Positions 1-5,431 of a DNA stretch of 5,475 nucleotides are shown one piece after another. Source of the stretch: Blastocatellia bacterium. Its GTDB lineage: Bacteria > Acidobacteriota > Blastocatellia > Pyrinomonadales > Pyrinomonadaceae. A program made the translations under genes and the position numbers. Every line of letters begins with the position of its first letter. Within the stretch, counting starts at the first letter, position 1. The notes beneath the pieces were generated by a model that was not told where the DNA came from, did no database searches, and saw only the letters and a program-made list of their open reading frames with translations. Location of the stretch: assembly GCA_013695195.1 (NCBI GenBank), contig JACDAY010000316.1, positions 1-5,475 on the forward strand, written 5' to 3'.

Positions 1-785
1 GCTCGCAGCGCTGATGCGTCGTTTTCCACCATTTTCGCAATTTCGCGGAGCTTCATATTCTCGACGTGATAAAAGAGAAGCAAGAGCTTTTCGTGATCTT
101 CAAGCGACGAAAAGGCTGATTCTATCGCCGAGAGCGTGACCATGCGGTAACGTTCCCTGGTGATGTGGCCGATCATATCGTTTTCGCCGCCCGGAGCGGG
201 TATGGCAAAGCCGGCGTGGGCAGTGCCTTCGCCGACATTCTCGGTTATTTCATCCAAGGAAACATCATCGTGGCCTGCACGGTGCAGGTCGACAACAGAG
301 TGCCAGATCACAGTCCGCAGCCAGCCGCGGAGCGAGCCGCGCCCGCTATATGTTGCGAATTTCGAGACTCTTTCGCCATCCACCACGCGTGTACCATAAA
401 GCTCGACATAAACTGTGTCAATAACTTCCTGAGCGTCCAGCTCGGTTTTCGCCAAGTGCCGAGCCACTCTTTCCAGATATGAGCGGTGCTGCTGGTCAAA
501 TTCCCACCAAGCGCGTTCGCTGCCGGACGCGCATGCCAGCGCCAAAAATAGATCATCCGCCTGGATTTGTTCAATAAATTGCTTAATTTCGAGAGCATCT
601 GCGTCTGCGGCCGCGGATGCAGTAAGATATTTCCTCAATGTCCTTTGCAGGGAAGTCTTGAAACAGTCGACAGTAACTCCGAAATTGGGAGCATTTTCCG
701 CGCAGCGCCCGTAGATTTGACCCATCAAAGCATCGTTTTCGTTCGGCAAATTAACGTTTGGCTGTGCTTCAGGCGGCATAATCAT
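1..785 (-). CDS. Sigma-70 family (ECF-like) RNA polymerase sigma factor, C-terminus cut by window edge
   Basis: The minus-strand frame is open from ATG at 785 to the left edge (261 residues seen, no stop). Residues about 70-95 (LALACASGSERAWWEFDQQH) look like sigma region 2.1. Residues 141-169 contain FATYSGRGSLRGWLRTVIWH followed by SVVDLHR, the usual region 2.3-2.4 pattern that melts and reads the -10 element. Residues 222-261 (SLEDHEKLLLLFYHVENMKL, then REIAKMVENDASALR) match region 4, with the start of the helix-turn-helix that binds the -35 element. About 70 residues precede region 2, longer than a minimal ECF factor. The start could instead be ATG at 779; neither has a clear Shine-Dalgarno sequence, but a TATAAT lies 6 nt before 785. 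It follows the ABC exporter in the same direction but probably has its own promoter. The family call is strong; the regulon is unknown, and any anti-sigma partner would lie beyond the left edge. Confidence 0.88.
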   Translation of the reverse strand, partial: MIMPPEAQPNVNLPNENDALMGQIYGRCAENAPNFGVTVDCFKTSLQRTLRKYLTASAAADADALEIKQFIEQIQADDLFLALACASGSERAWWEFDQQHRSYLERVARHLAKTELDAQEVIDTVYVELYGTRVVDGERVSKFATYSGRGSLRGWLRTVIWHSVVDLHRAGHDDVSLDEITENVGEGTAHAGFAIPAPGGENDMIGHITRERYRMVTLSAIESAFSSLEDHEKLLLLFYHVENMKLREIAKMVENDASALR

Positions 786-791
786 TGAGTC

Positions 792-797
792 ATTATA
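792..797 (-). promoter_or_regulatory. -10 box (TATAAT) for the sigma factor gene, possibly leaderless
   Basis: A perfect TATAAT is read on the minus strand and is followed by GACTCA and then ATG at 785. With the usual 6-7 nt from -10 to +1, transcription would start at or next to the A of that ATG. There is no good -35 hexamer at 17-18 bp (TAGAAA or TTAGAA), but an A-rich run lies just upstream. The absence of a Shine-Dalgarno sequence fits a leaderless message. The start at 779 would instead give a leader of about 6 nt. Confidence 0.5.
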
Positions 798-826
798 AAC
801 AATAGTTGATTTTTTTTCTAATTTAA

Positions 827-890
827 CGTCGGAACGCAGGCACCTTGCCTTCTTTAAGCCGGCAAGGTGTTCCGACAAGATATTCCGACG
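827..890. repeat. REP-like intergenic inverted-repeat element
   Basis: CACCTTGCC (841-849) pairs perfectly with GGCAAGGTG (861-869) around an 11-nt loop. Flanking GTCGGAA (828-834) can pair with TTCCGAC (870-876), leaving a six-base bulge on one side, or CGTCGGAA (827-834) can pair with TTCCGACG (883-890). TTCCGAC is thus a direct repeat 13 bp apart. A competing small hairpin, AGGCA/TGCCT (838-842 with 846-850), also exists. The element lies 3 bp after the ABC exporter stop. On the minus strand the DNA past the hairpin is A-rich rather than T-rich, so it is not a classical intrinsic terminator for that gene. A dispersed REP-like sequence, an RNA processing site or a protein-binding site are all possible. 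Confidence 0.55.
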
Positions 891-892
891 AT

Positions 893-2755
893 TTAGATAC
901 CTGCACCTGATTCTAACTGGAAATCCGGCTGAGCGGGATCGCTTACTCGCTTGGGCCTTTCATCCGCATATTGAAGCTGATACAGGCGCCAGTAAAGCCC
1001 TCGCTTCACCAAAAGCTCGTTATGTGTTCCGCTTTCCCGAAGCTCACCGTGATGAAAGACCATTATCCGATTACATTTTTGAATCGTCGATAAACGGTGA
1101 GCGACGACCAGCGACGTTCGCTTTTGCATTACGCGCTCGACCGCCTGCTGAATCAACTGCTCTGTTTCCGTATCTATGGAACTTGTCGCTTCATCCAGGA
1201 TCAGAATCGTCGGGTCAAATGCTAAGGCTCTTGCAAAGGAAATAAGCTGTTTTTGGCCGACGGACAGCCCGGCCCCGCGTTCGCTCACTTCGAAATCGTA
1301 GGTTTTATCCAATTGTTGAATGAACTCATCTGCGCGGACCTCTTTAGCCGCCCACTGGATTCTACCCTCGCCTATATTCTTGTTTCCGAGCCGGATATTG
1401 TTCTCAATGGAGCCGCTAAACAGGAAAACATCCTGCAGCACGACCGCGAAATTCGAACGCAGGTCGTGCAGGTCCCAATCCCGGACATCGACGCCGTCAA
1501 GCAGGATTTTTCCTTTTTGAACATCGTAAAAACGCATTAACAGATTCGTAATTGTAGTTTTTCCGGAGCCGGTATGACCAACGAGGGCAACGCTTTCGCC
1601 GACATTTATGGTAAACGAAATTTCCTTCAAAACCCAGTCGTTTTCTTTATAGGCAAACCACACATTCCGAAATTCAATCTTGCCCACCGCTTTGCCGGTT
1701 TTCTTCGGCTCTTTCGGGCTCTCGACGCTTATATCCAGATCCAGAAGAATAAAAATCCGGTGCGAAGCGACGATAGCAGCCTGCAGTACATTAAATTTGT
1801 CCGACAAATCACGAATCGGCTGAAAAAGCTGGAGCGAATATTGGATGAAGGATGCCAGGATTCCCAACGTCAGACCCGCTCCCGCCGAAGACATTCCACT
1901 CAAATACTCATAGCCGAAGAAAAAGATAACGACCGCGATCCCGATCGCTCCGATAAAATCCACCAGCGGATAAAAGATCGAGTAGTAATAGATAGTTTCG
2001 ATGTTCGCGTTGCGGTAATCGTCGTTGATGTCGTGAAAGTTTTTTTGTGCTTTTTCCTCGGCATTCAAAAGCTGTACCGTCTGCGCCCCCGAGATATATT
2101 CCTGTAAAAAGGCATTGAGCCTCGCATTGCGAGTCCGGACTCTATCAAAGCCGTTTCGGGCGTGTTTGCGAAACCAGTTTGTCGATGCAAATAAAAGCGG
2201 GACGGTAATGAGCGAAACTAACGCAAGCTTTGGGTCGAGCCAGAACATCATTCCGATAATCGCGAAAATAACGACAAGATCGCCGAGAACGTCGATCACG
2301 CCCGACGTGAACAGCTCGTTCAAAGCGTCTACATCTGACGTAAGCCGCGTGATTATCCGGCCGACCGGATACCTGTCATAATAGGCAACTTCCTGCCGCT
2401 GCAGTTTTGTAAAAATCTCCGTGCGAAGGTCGAACATGACCATTTGTCCGACCTTATTGAGCAGAATTTCCTGGATATAGGAGAATAGAAAGCGAAAAAG
2501 AAACACTCCAAAAAACGCGAGGGCGAAAAGCCAAATGCCTTCGGTTTGTTTGGGTGTAATAAAATCGTCAACCGCGACCTTTGTAAAATAGGGCTGCAGG
2601 CTGACGAGGACATTCGTAAAAAGAGTGAGCGTAAGAGCTGCTGCGACTAAATGCCAATAAGGCCTCAGGTAGCGCAGCAGGCGCTTTGCGACCCGGAAAT
2701 CGTAGGTCTTTCCGATCTGCTCTTCTTCGTGGTATTTATCGGCTTCTTCGGACAT
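893..2755 (-). CDS. ABC exporter half-transporter, permease fused to ATPase (ABCB/MsbA-like)
   Basis: Complete 620-residue protein, normal length for a type IV exporter half-transporter in the inner membrane. About six membrane helices are visible near residues 33-55, 74-95, 153-172, 176-194, 264-285 and 293-312. The nucleotide-binding domain follows: A-loop Tyr369 (FAYK), Walker A GHTGSGKTT (393-401), Q-loop Gln441, signature LSVGQ (497-501), Walker B ILILDE with catalytic Glu522, D-loop SSID (525-528) and H-loop His553. All catalytic residues are present, so a working homodimer is possible; LSVGQ in place of LSGGQ is a mild variant that could also occur in a heterodimer subunit. The family exports lipids, drugs or peptides; the substrate cannot be read from sequence. 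There is no C39 peptidase domain. A weak Shine-Dalgarno (GTAGGT, 2761-2766) supports the start. It lies 94 bp after the small secreted peptide gene, or 34 bp after the second short ORF, and is probably co-transcribed with them. A charged, proline-containing tail follows residue 598. Confidence 0.95.
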   Translation of the reverse strand: MSEEADKYHEEEQIGKTYDFRVAKRLLRYLRPYWHLVAAALTLTLFTNVLVSLQPYFTKVAVDDFITPKQTEGIWLFALAFFGVFLFRFLFSYIQEILLNKVGQMVMFDLRTEIFTKLQRQEVAYYDRYPVGRIITRLTSDVDALNELFTSGVIDVLGDLVVIFAIIGMMFWLDPKLALVSLITVPLLFASTNWFRKHARNGFDRVRTRNARLNAFLQEYISGAQTVQLLNAEEKAQKNFHDINDDYRNANIETIYYYSIFYPLVDFIGAIGIAVVIFFFGYEYLSGMSSAGAGLTLGILASFIQYSLQLFQPIRDLSDKFNVLQAAIVASHRIFILLDLDISVESPKEPKKTGKAVGKIEFRNVWFAYKENDWVLKEISFTINVGESVALVGHTGSGKTTITNLLMRFYDVQKGKILLDGVDVRDWDLHDLRSNFAVVLQDVFLFSGSIENNIRLGNKNIGEGRIQWAAKEVRADEFIQQLDKTYDFEVSERGAGLSVGQKQLISFARALAFDPTILILDEATSSIDTETEQLIQQAVERVMQKRTSLVVAHRLSTIQKCNRIMVFHHGELRESGTHNELLVKRGLYWRLYQLQYADERPKRVSDPAQPDFQLESGAGI

Positions 2756-2789
2756 GCGTAACCTACGATTGTAGATTCGCGAACAGCGA

Positions 2790-2849
2790 TTAGCAATCTA
2801 GTTGAATCGTCTTTTTGTAAGCTTCAATCTTTTGTCGAACAGCTTCCAT
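2790..2849 (-). CDS. Possible 19-residue peptide, or the cut-off tail of the preceding gene
   Basis: ATG at 2849 immediately follows the TGA of the secreted peptide gene and is in the same frame. The 19 codons encode MEAVRQKIEAYKKTIQLDC and end in TAA. The product is charged and would form an amphipathic helix, unlike random intergenic translation. It could be reinitiated after the upstream stop, be reached by TGA readthrough, or be the remnant of a 69-residue ancestral protein cut by a nonsense mutation (CGT TGA ATG). No Shine-Dalgarno of its own is evident. Too short to judge without homologues. Confidence 0.3.
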   Translation of the reverse strand: MEAVRQKIEAYKKTIQLDC

Positions 2850-3002
2850 TCAACGTCGTTCCGTTTCAATCGGCGTATTTTGAAAAGCGGCGATGCTCCA
2901 TCCGCGCTCATTTTCGGCGCCGTTTTGCGAGTTCGCCGCAGTAATACCAACAGACACGAAAGCAACAACCACGAATGCAACAAAATTAACGTATCTGGAC
3001 AT
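2850..3002 (-). CDS. Small secreted peptide (50 aa), function unknown
   Basis: ATG at 3002 is preceded by CAGGAGA, a good Shine-Dalgarno ending about 12 nt upstream, the best ribosome binding site among the minus-strand genes together with that of the TPR gene. The product begins MSRYVNFVAFVVVAFVSVGI, a basic start and a hydrophobic core, then TAANSQNG, which looks like a Sec signal peptidase site after about residue 22-24. The mature part would be only about 26-28 residues (polar, with GWSIAAFQNTPIETERR at the end). A promoter-like pair lies about 40-75 bp upstream. It precedes the ABC exporter in the same direction. No family is recognised. The stop is TGA followed at once by in-frame ATG and 19 more codons, so the gene may originally have encoded about 69 residues. 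Confidence 0.6.
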   Translation of the reverse strand: MSRYVNFVAFVVVAFVSVGITAANSQNGAENERGWSIAAFQNTPIETERR

Positions 3003-3012
3003 TATTTGATGA

Positions 3013-3018
3013 TTCTCC
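3013..3018 (-). promoter_or_regulatory. Ribosome binding site of the small secreted peptide gene
   Basis: The minus strand reads CAGGAGAATCATCAAATA just before ATG at 3002. The AGGAG core, with about a 12-nt spacer, supports translation of this short ORF and selects this start; no other start codon of this frame lies near it. Confidence 0.6.
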
Positions 3019-3047
3019 TGTGTGATGTCAATTAAAGTTCCGGGAAA

Positions 3048-3077
3048 ATCTTAGTAGAATATTCGGAATCGGGTCAA
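3048..3077 (-). promoter_or_regulatory. Candidate sigma-70-type promoter for the small peptide/ABC exporter unit
   Basis: TTGACC (3077-3072) resembles the -35 consensus (5 of 6) and TAAGAT (3053-3048) the -10 consensus (4 of 6), with an 18-bp spacer. Transcription would begin near 3041, giving a leader of about 39 nt that contains the Shine-Dalgarno sequence. A second TTGACA is seen nearer the gene (about 3030), but its matching -10 would overlap the start codon, so it is less likely. Confidence 0.45.
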
Positions 3078-3110
3078 GTACTGATGCGTCGATTTTCCAG
3101 TGCCGAAATG

Positions 3111-3725
3111 TCAAAGCTGATAGAGCAAATTCGGTCCGAACTCAGGAATGTCGCCTTTCTTTACCACGACCTTCCAACCATCCAGCTTGGAAAATTTTCG
3201 ATCCCAGAATTTGGCGCAGAGCTCAAAGTACCGTATAACGGTTTCGCGTTCGCCCTTTTCGAGCAGCTCCCTGGCGAGCAGCATATTCGGCCCAAAGCTG
3301 TTAAGTTGCGGCGAGCCCGATGTTTTGCCAGCCTCAAGCAGGAAGCGTTTGGCTTCATCCACGGCACCGTTGGCCATGGCGATGCGCCCAAGCACAAGAT
3401 TCGCAACGTGGATCGCGTTTCCATAGTTCCAGTTTGTTTTCCACGTTTCGGCCTGTTTCAAAAGGTCGTATGAGTAAGATTTTGCCTTCTTCATATCTCC
3501 GGCCTTGAACGCCGCCGGAGCCGCCTTCGTCGTTAAATAAAATCTCTTTTCCGAATCTATATCTTCCCAAAGTTGTTCCTCGATCCCGGCCAAAAACTGT
3601 GCGGAGATTTTATACTTATCATTTTCGTCCGCAACCGGCTGCTGCGCCGATGTCGCCGATGCCAACAACGACACTACGCATAATTTGAGAGCGGTCCTGC
3701 AAAACATCTCTGCAATTTTATTCAT
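3111..3725 (-). CDS. Secreted TPR-like protein
   Basis: The product is 204 residues. Residues 1-27 are a Sec signal peptide (basic start, hydrophobic KLCVVSLLASATSA, cleavage before QQP). The mature part is helical and repeat-like: a first unit near 63-95 (AGDMKKAKSYSYDLLKQAE), a second near 103-137 (LGRIAMANGAVDEAKRFLLE) and a third near 145-173 (LLEKGERETVIRYFELCAKF), each with the Gly/Ala-Leu spacing of tetratricopeptide repeats, which usually bind proteins. The C-terminus (FSKLDGWKVVVKKGDIPEFG) is compact and non-repeat. ATG at 3725 is preferred over TTG at 3731 because GAGGAG (3740-3735) lies 9 nt from the ATG but only 3 nt from the TTG. It likely acts in the periplasm or outside. Upstream and downstream gaps of 122 and 108 bp suggest its own transcript. 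TPR-like is likely; the role is unknown. Confidence 0.82.
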   Translation of the reverse strand: MNKIAEMFCRTALKLCVVSLLASATSAQQPVADENDKYKISAQFLAGIEEQLWEDIDSEKRFYLTTKAAPAAFKAGDMKKAKSYSYDLLKQAETWKTNWNYGNAIHVANLVLGRIAMANGAVDEAKRFLLEAGKTSGSPQLNSFGPNMLLARELLEKGERETVIRYFELCAKFWDRKFSKLDGWKVVVKKGDIPEFGPNLLYQL

Positions 3726-3734
3726 TACCAAATT

Positions 3735-3740
3735 CTCCTC
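3735..3740 (-). promoter_or_regulatory. Ribosome binding site that fixes the TPR gene start
   Basis: GAGGAG on the minus strand lies 9 nt before ATG at 3725. An in-frame TTG at 3731 would be only 3 nt away, so the ATG is the better start. Confidence 0.65.
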
Positions 3741-3847
3741 TGCACAACTAATTCGGAGTCTCGAAAAAACTAAAATATATCACGCAGAAACTATTACAAA
3801 GTTGCGTAACAGCCTTGAAACAGGCCATACCGGGACAAGGATAATCA

Positions 3848-4572
3848 CTAGTCCGGTTCGGCGGGGTCGAGGAAGATAAACCGCCATCCGTTTTTATATA
3901 CCGGTGTAAACGAAACCGGCGACCGGGCTGCGAGATACTTCTCGTTGGAAAGGTTCATTTGTTCGACAAGGTTTGAAAAACAGCTGTCCACCAATACCAA
4001 TTTGCCCGCCCGTTCCAGCGTAAGCAGCCAATCAAAAGGGCTGTCCGTTAAAGACTCGACACGTATTAATTGAAGACCCCGCGTTATATGAGGTGGAAGC
4101 TCGCGCTGCAGCACAAGGCCTGATCCCGTGGAATGATAGCAAATATAATCTCCCGTAATGCCGAGACTATCGTACAGCGCCTGTTCCCGCTCAATATCGC
4201 GGTCGTATTTCAGGGTCCATTTTCGTGCAAAAGGAACTCCAGAAATGGCGTATTTATATTCGTCAAATTTCAGCAACGCGGAGAGCCGCCCGTCATAGAT
4301 ATTGAGGTTGCTCAGATAGCTGTAGAGTGAGATGATCTTTTCGCAATCGTTTTCGCGAAGAATAGAGAGCGGATCGAGATAAAAAAAGCCCGGCCCTTCA
4401 TCGACCGGGAAAAAACGGATAGACGGCTTTATCCGCCGGAACATTTCAACAAAACGCCTGTCAATGGGCCAACAAACCTCAAACCCTTGCTCCTCATAAA
4501 AATCGGCGTAGGCAAAGCAATAATAATATCGCCGATGCCGCGAGTTTGAATCAGTCCGATCCTTTTTGGCAT
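3848..4572 (-). pseudogene. GT9/heptosyltransferase-like protein, broken by a one-base frameshift
   Basis: ATG at 4572 opens MPKRIGLIQTRGIGDIIIAL plus P, the nucleotide-sugar fold start (GxGDxxxAxP) of ADP-heptose:LPS heptosyltransferase-like proteins. This frame then reads unlike protein and stops at 4429. A second frame takes over at about 4510 with YADFYEEQGFEVCWPIDRRF and continues for 220 residues to TAG at 3848. Joined, they give about 241 residues in one continuous pattern, so one base is missing near 4510-4511. The second half has FDEYKYAISGVPFARKW and, near joined residues 181-208, DWLLTLERAGKLVLVDSCFS followed by NLVEQMNL. This resembles the GT9 D-T-x-E-A-x-L-V-x-x-DS-x-x-x-H-L-A-x-x-L motif, with Asn replacing the usual His. 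GT9 enzymes add heptose or related sugars to surface glycans. No slippery heptamer is seen, so a mutation or sequencing error is likelier than programmed frameshifting. A start at 4444 alone would lack the first fold. Confidence 0.7.
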
Positions 4573-4661
4573 ATTTGTCTTCGTTATCCGTCGGTCAAGT
4601 AATTAGCAAGCGTTTTGGGACCAACACCAAATCCCGCTGCGGTTCGGTCGTTAAGTGTATC

Positions 4662-4670
4662 ATTATACCA
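4662..4670 (-). promoter_or_regulatory. Extended -10 promoter for the glycosyltransferase-like gene
   Basis: The minus strand reads TGGTATAAT, an extended -10 element (TGn plus a perfect TATAAT at 4667-4662). The -35 position at 17 bp (AAAACT) is weak, which is common for extended -10 promoters. Transcription would start near 4655, giving a leader of about 80 nt before ATG 4572. Confidence 0.5.
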
Positions 4671-4703
4671 AACAGCAAACGCCTAGTTTTCATCCGGTAA
4701 GCA

Positions 4704-4719
4704 TTGTATACAACGTTGT
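4704..4719. promoter_or_regulatory. Overlapping palindromes in the divergent intergenic region, candidate operator
   Basis: TTGTATACAA (4704-4713) and ACAACGTTGT (4710-4719) are each perfect 10-bp palindromes that share four bases. They lie between two divergently transcribed genes, about 35 bp upstream of the minus-strand extended -10 and about 95 bp before the plus-strand start. A dimeric regulator controlling one or both genes is possible. The rest of 4573-4814 holds AT-rich sequence with no convincing ORF. Confidence 0.35.
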
Positions 4720-4814
4720 GGAAGTGCTAATCGTTTAAAAAAAATTTCCCTATGATGCAACTAAATCATCCGTTTCCGGCTCAAACGATAGGTTAGCCGG
4801 GCATATCAGAAGTC

Positions 4815-5330
4815 ATGAATCTTATTTTGAGAAACTTTCTTTACGTTACAGCCACGTTTATATTCAGCCTCGGTGCCTTCGCCCAGCCGCCGAAGATCGA
4901 TCCAGCGCCCGCTATCGGAGAATTATATATTGCAAAGGACGACGGTACGGGAAATGCCGGCGAAGCTTCCATCGATTTCGTTACAACCGATGTACCTCTC
5001 TATTGCGTTGTTTTATTGAATGTGACCGGCAAGGTTACCGTAAAAATGAATCTTATCGCAGTCAGCGTTCCGGGCGTGCGGGCGGAAACGAAAGTTGTTA
5101 CGACAACTTTCACGACAAGAGAGAATCAAAACCGTGTGAACTTTTCAGGCCATCCCGACGGAAAATGGGCGGCGGGCAAATATCGTGCGGATATTTACAT
5201 CAATAATGAATTTGCCGAAAAACTCGACTTCGAAATACGCAGGACGATTCCTCCCGTAAAGGCGGTTTCAGATTTTCAGCCGAAGCCAATCCAAAACTCT
5301 ATCCCCCCGGCAAAAAAACAAAACAGATGA
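4815..5330 (+). CDS. Secreted protein, probable beta-sandwich, function unknown
   Basis: 171 residues. The first 23 form a Sec signal peptide (MNLILRNFLYVTATFIFSLG then AFA, cleavage before QPP). Residues about 35-141 are rich in alternating polar and hydrophobic stretches (IGELYIAKDDGTGNAGEASI, VPLYCVVLLNVTGKVTVKMN, AAGKYRADIYINNEFAEKLD), which suggests an immunoglobulin-like beta-sandwich. A single Cys (residue 64) sits in it. Residues 143-171 are a Pro/Gln/Lys tail without structure. Proteins of this appearance are, to my recollection, repeatedly found as hypothetical secreted proteins in Acidobacteriota; no function is known to me. ATG 4815 is chosen because the signal peptide begins there, although the upstream AGAAG is only 2 nt away and a normal Shine-Dalgarno is lacking. 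It is divergent from the glycosyltransferase-like gene and convergent with the next one. Confidence 0.75.
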   Translation: MNLILRNFLYVTATFIFSLGAFAQPPKIDPAPAIGELYIAKDDGTGNAGEASIDFVTTDVPLYCVVLLNVTGKVTVKMNLIAVSVPGVRAETKVVTTTFTTRENQNRVNFSGHPDGKWAAGKYRADIYINNEFAEKLDFEIRRTIPPVKAVSDFQPKPIQNSIPPAKKQNR

Positions 5331-5379
5331 GTTCTTGGATCGGATTAGAAAGAAATTAAATTTATAATGTGCGTAAAAT

Positions 5380-5415
5380 ATAAAATGCCTGCAGCATAAG
5401 CCACAGGCATTTTAT
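5380..5415. terminator. Bidirectional intrinsic terminator between convergent genes
   Basis: ATAAAATGCCTG (5380-5391) pairs perfectly with CAGGCATTTTAT (5404-5415), a 12-bp stem with a 12-nt loop. The stem ends and the flanks give T-rich tails in both directions (TTTTATCGTTATT on plus, TTTTATATTTTA on minus). It lies 50 bp after the plus-strand secreted protein stop and 17 bp after the stop of the minus-strand glycine-rich protein, so it can serve both. Confidence 0.8.
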
Positions 5416-5431
5416 CGTTATTCCCATTAAG

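Noticed and set aside
11..29. Near repeat of CTGATGCGTCG at 11-21 and at 3081-3091
   Set aside because: Only 11 identical bases with loose flanking similarity; one copy is inside the sigma gene, so chance is the simplest explanation.
308..598. 96-codon minus-strand ORF
   Set aside because: It overlaps the sigma-factor frame, which shows clear region 2 and region 4 motifs; this one has no family signal.
1574..2107. 177-codon plus-strand ORF
   Set aside because: It is the antisense shadow of the ABC exporter permease domain, with an implausible basic composition.
2798..2983. 61-codon minus-strand ORF and the 77-codon plus-strand ORF at 2802-3035
   Set aside because: The third reading at 2850-3002 has a signal peptide and a strong ribosome binding site; these others have neither.
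3084..3473. 129-codon plus-strand ORF
   Set aside because: Antisense to the TPR gene, which has a signal peptide, ribosome binding site and repeat pattern.
3812..3840. Weak stem (CCTTG/CAAGG) after the glycosyltransferase-like gene as a terminator
   Set aside because: Only five paired bases with a large loop and no T-tract.
4505..4520. Programmed -1 frameshifting in the glycosyltransferase-like gene
   Set aside because: No X XXY YYZ heptamer or obvious downstream structure at the junction; mutation or sequencing error fits better.
4751..4756. TATGAT as a -10 box for the plus-strand secreted protein
   Set aside because: A good -10 match but no acceptable -35 or extended -10 at the right spacing; too weak to list as a feature.
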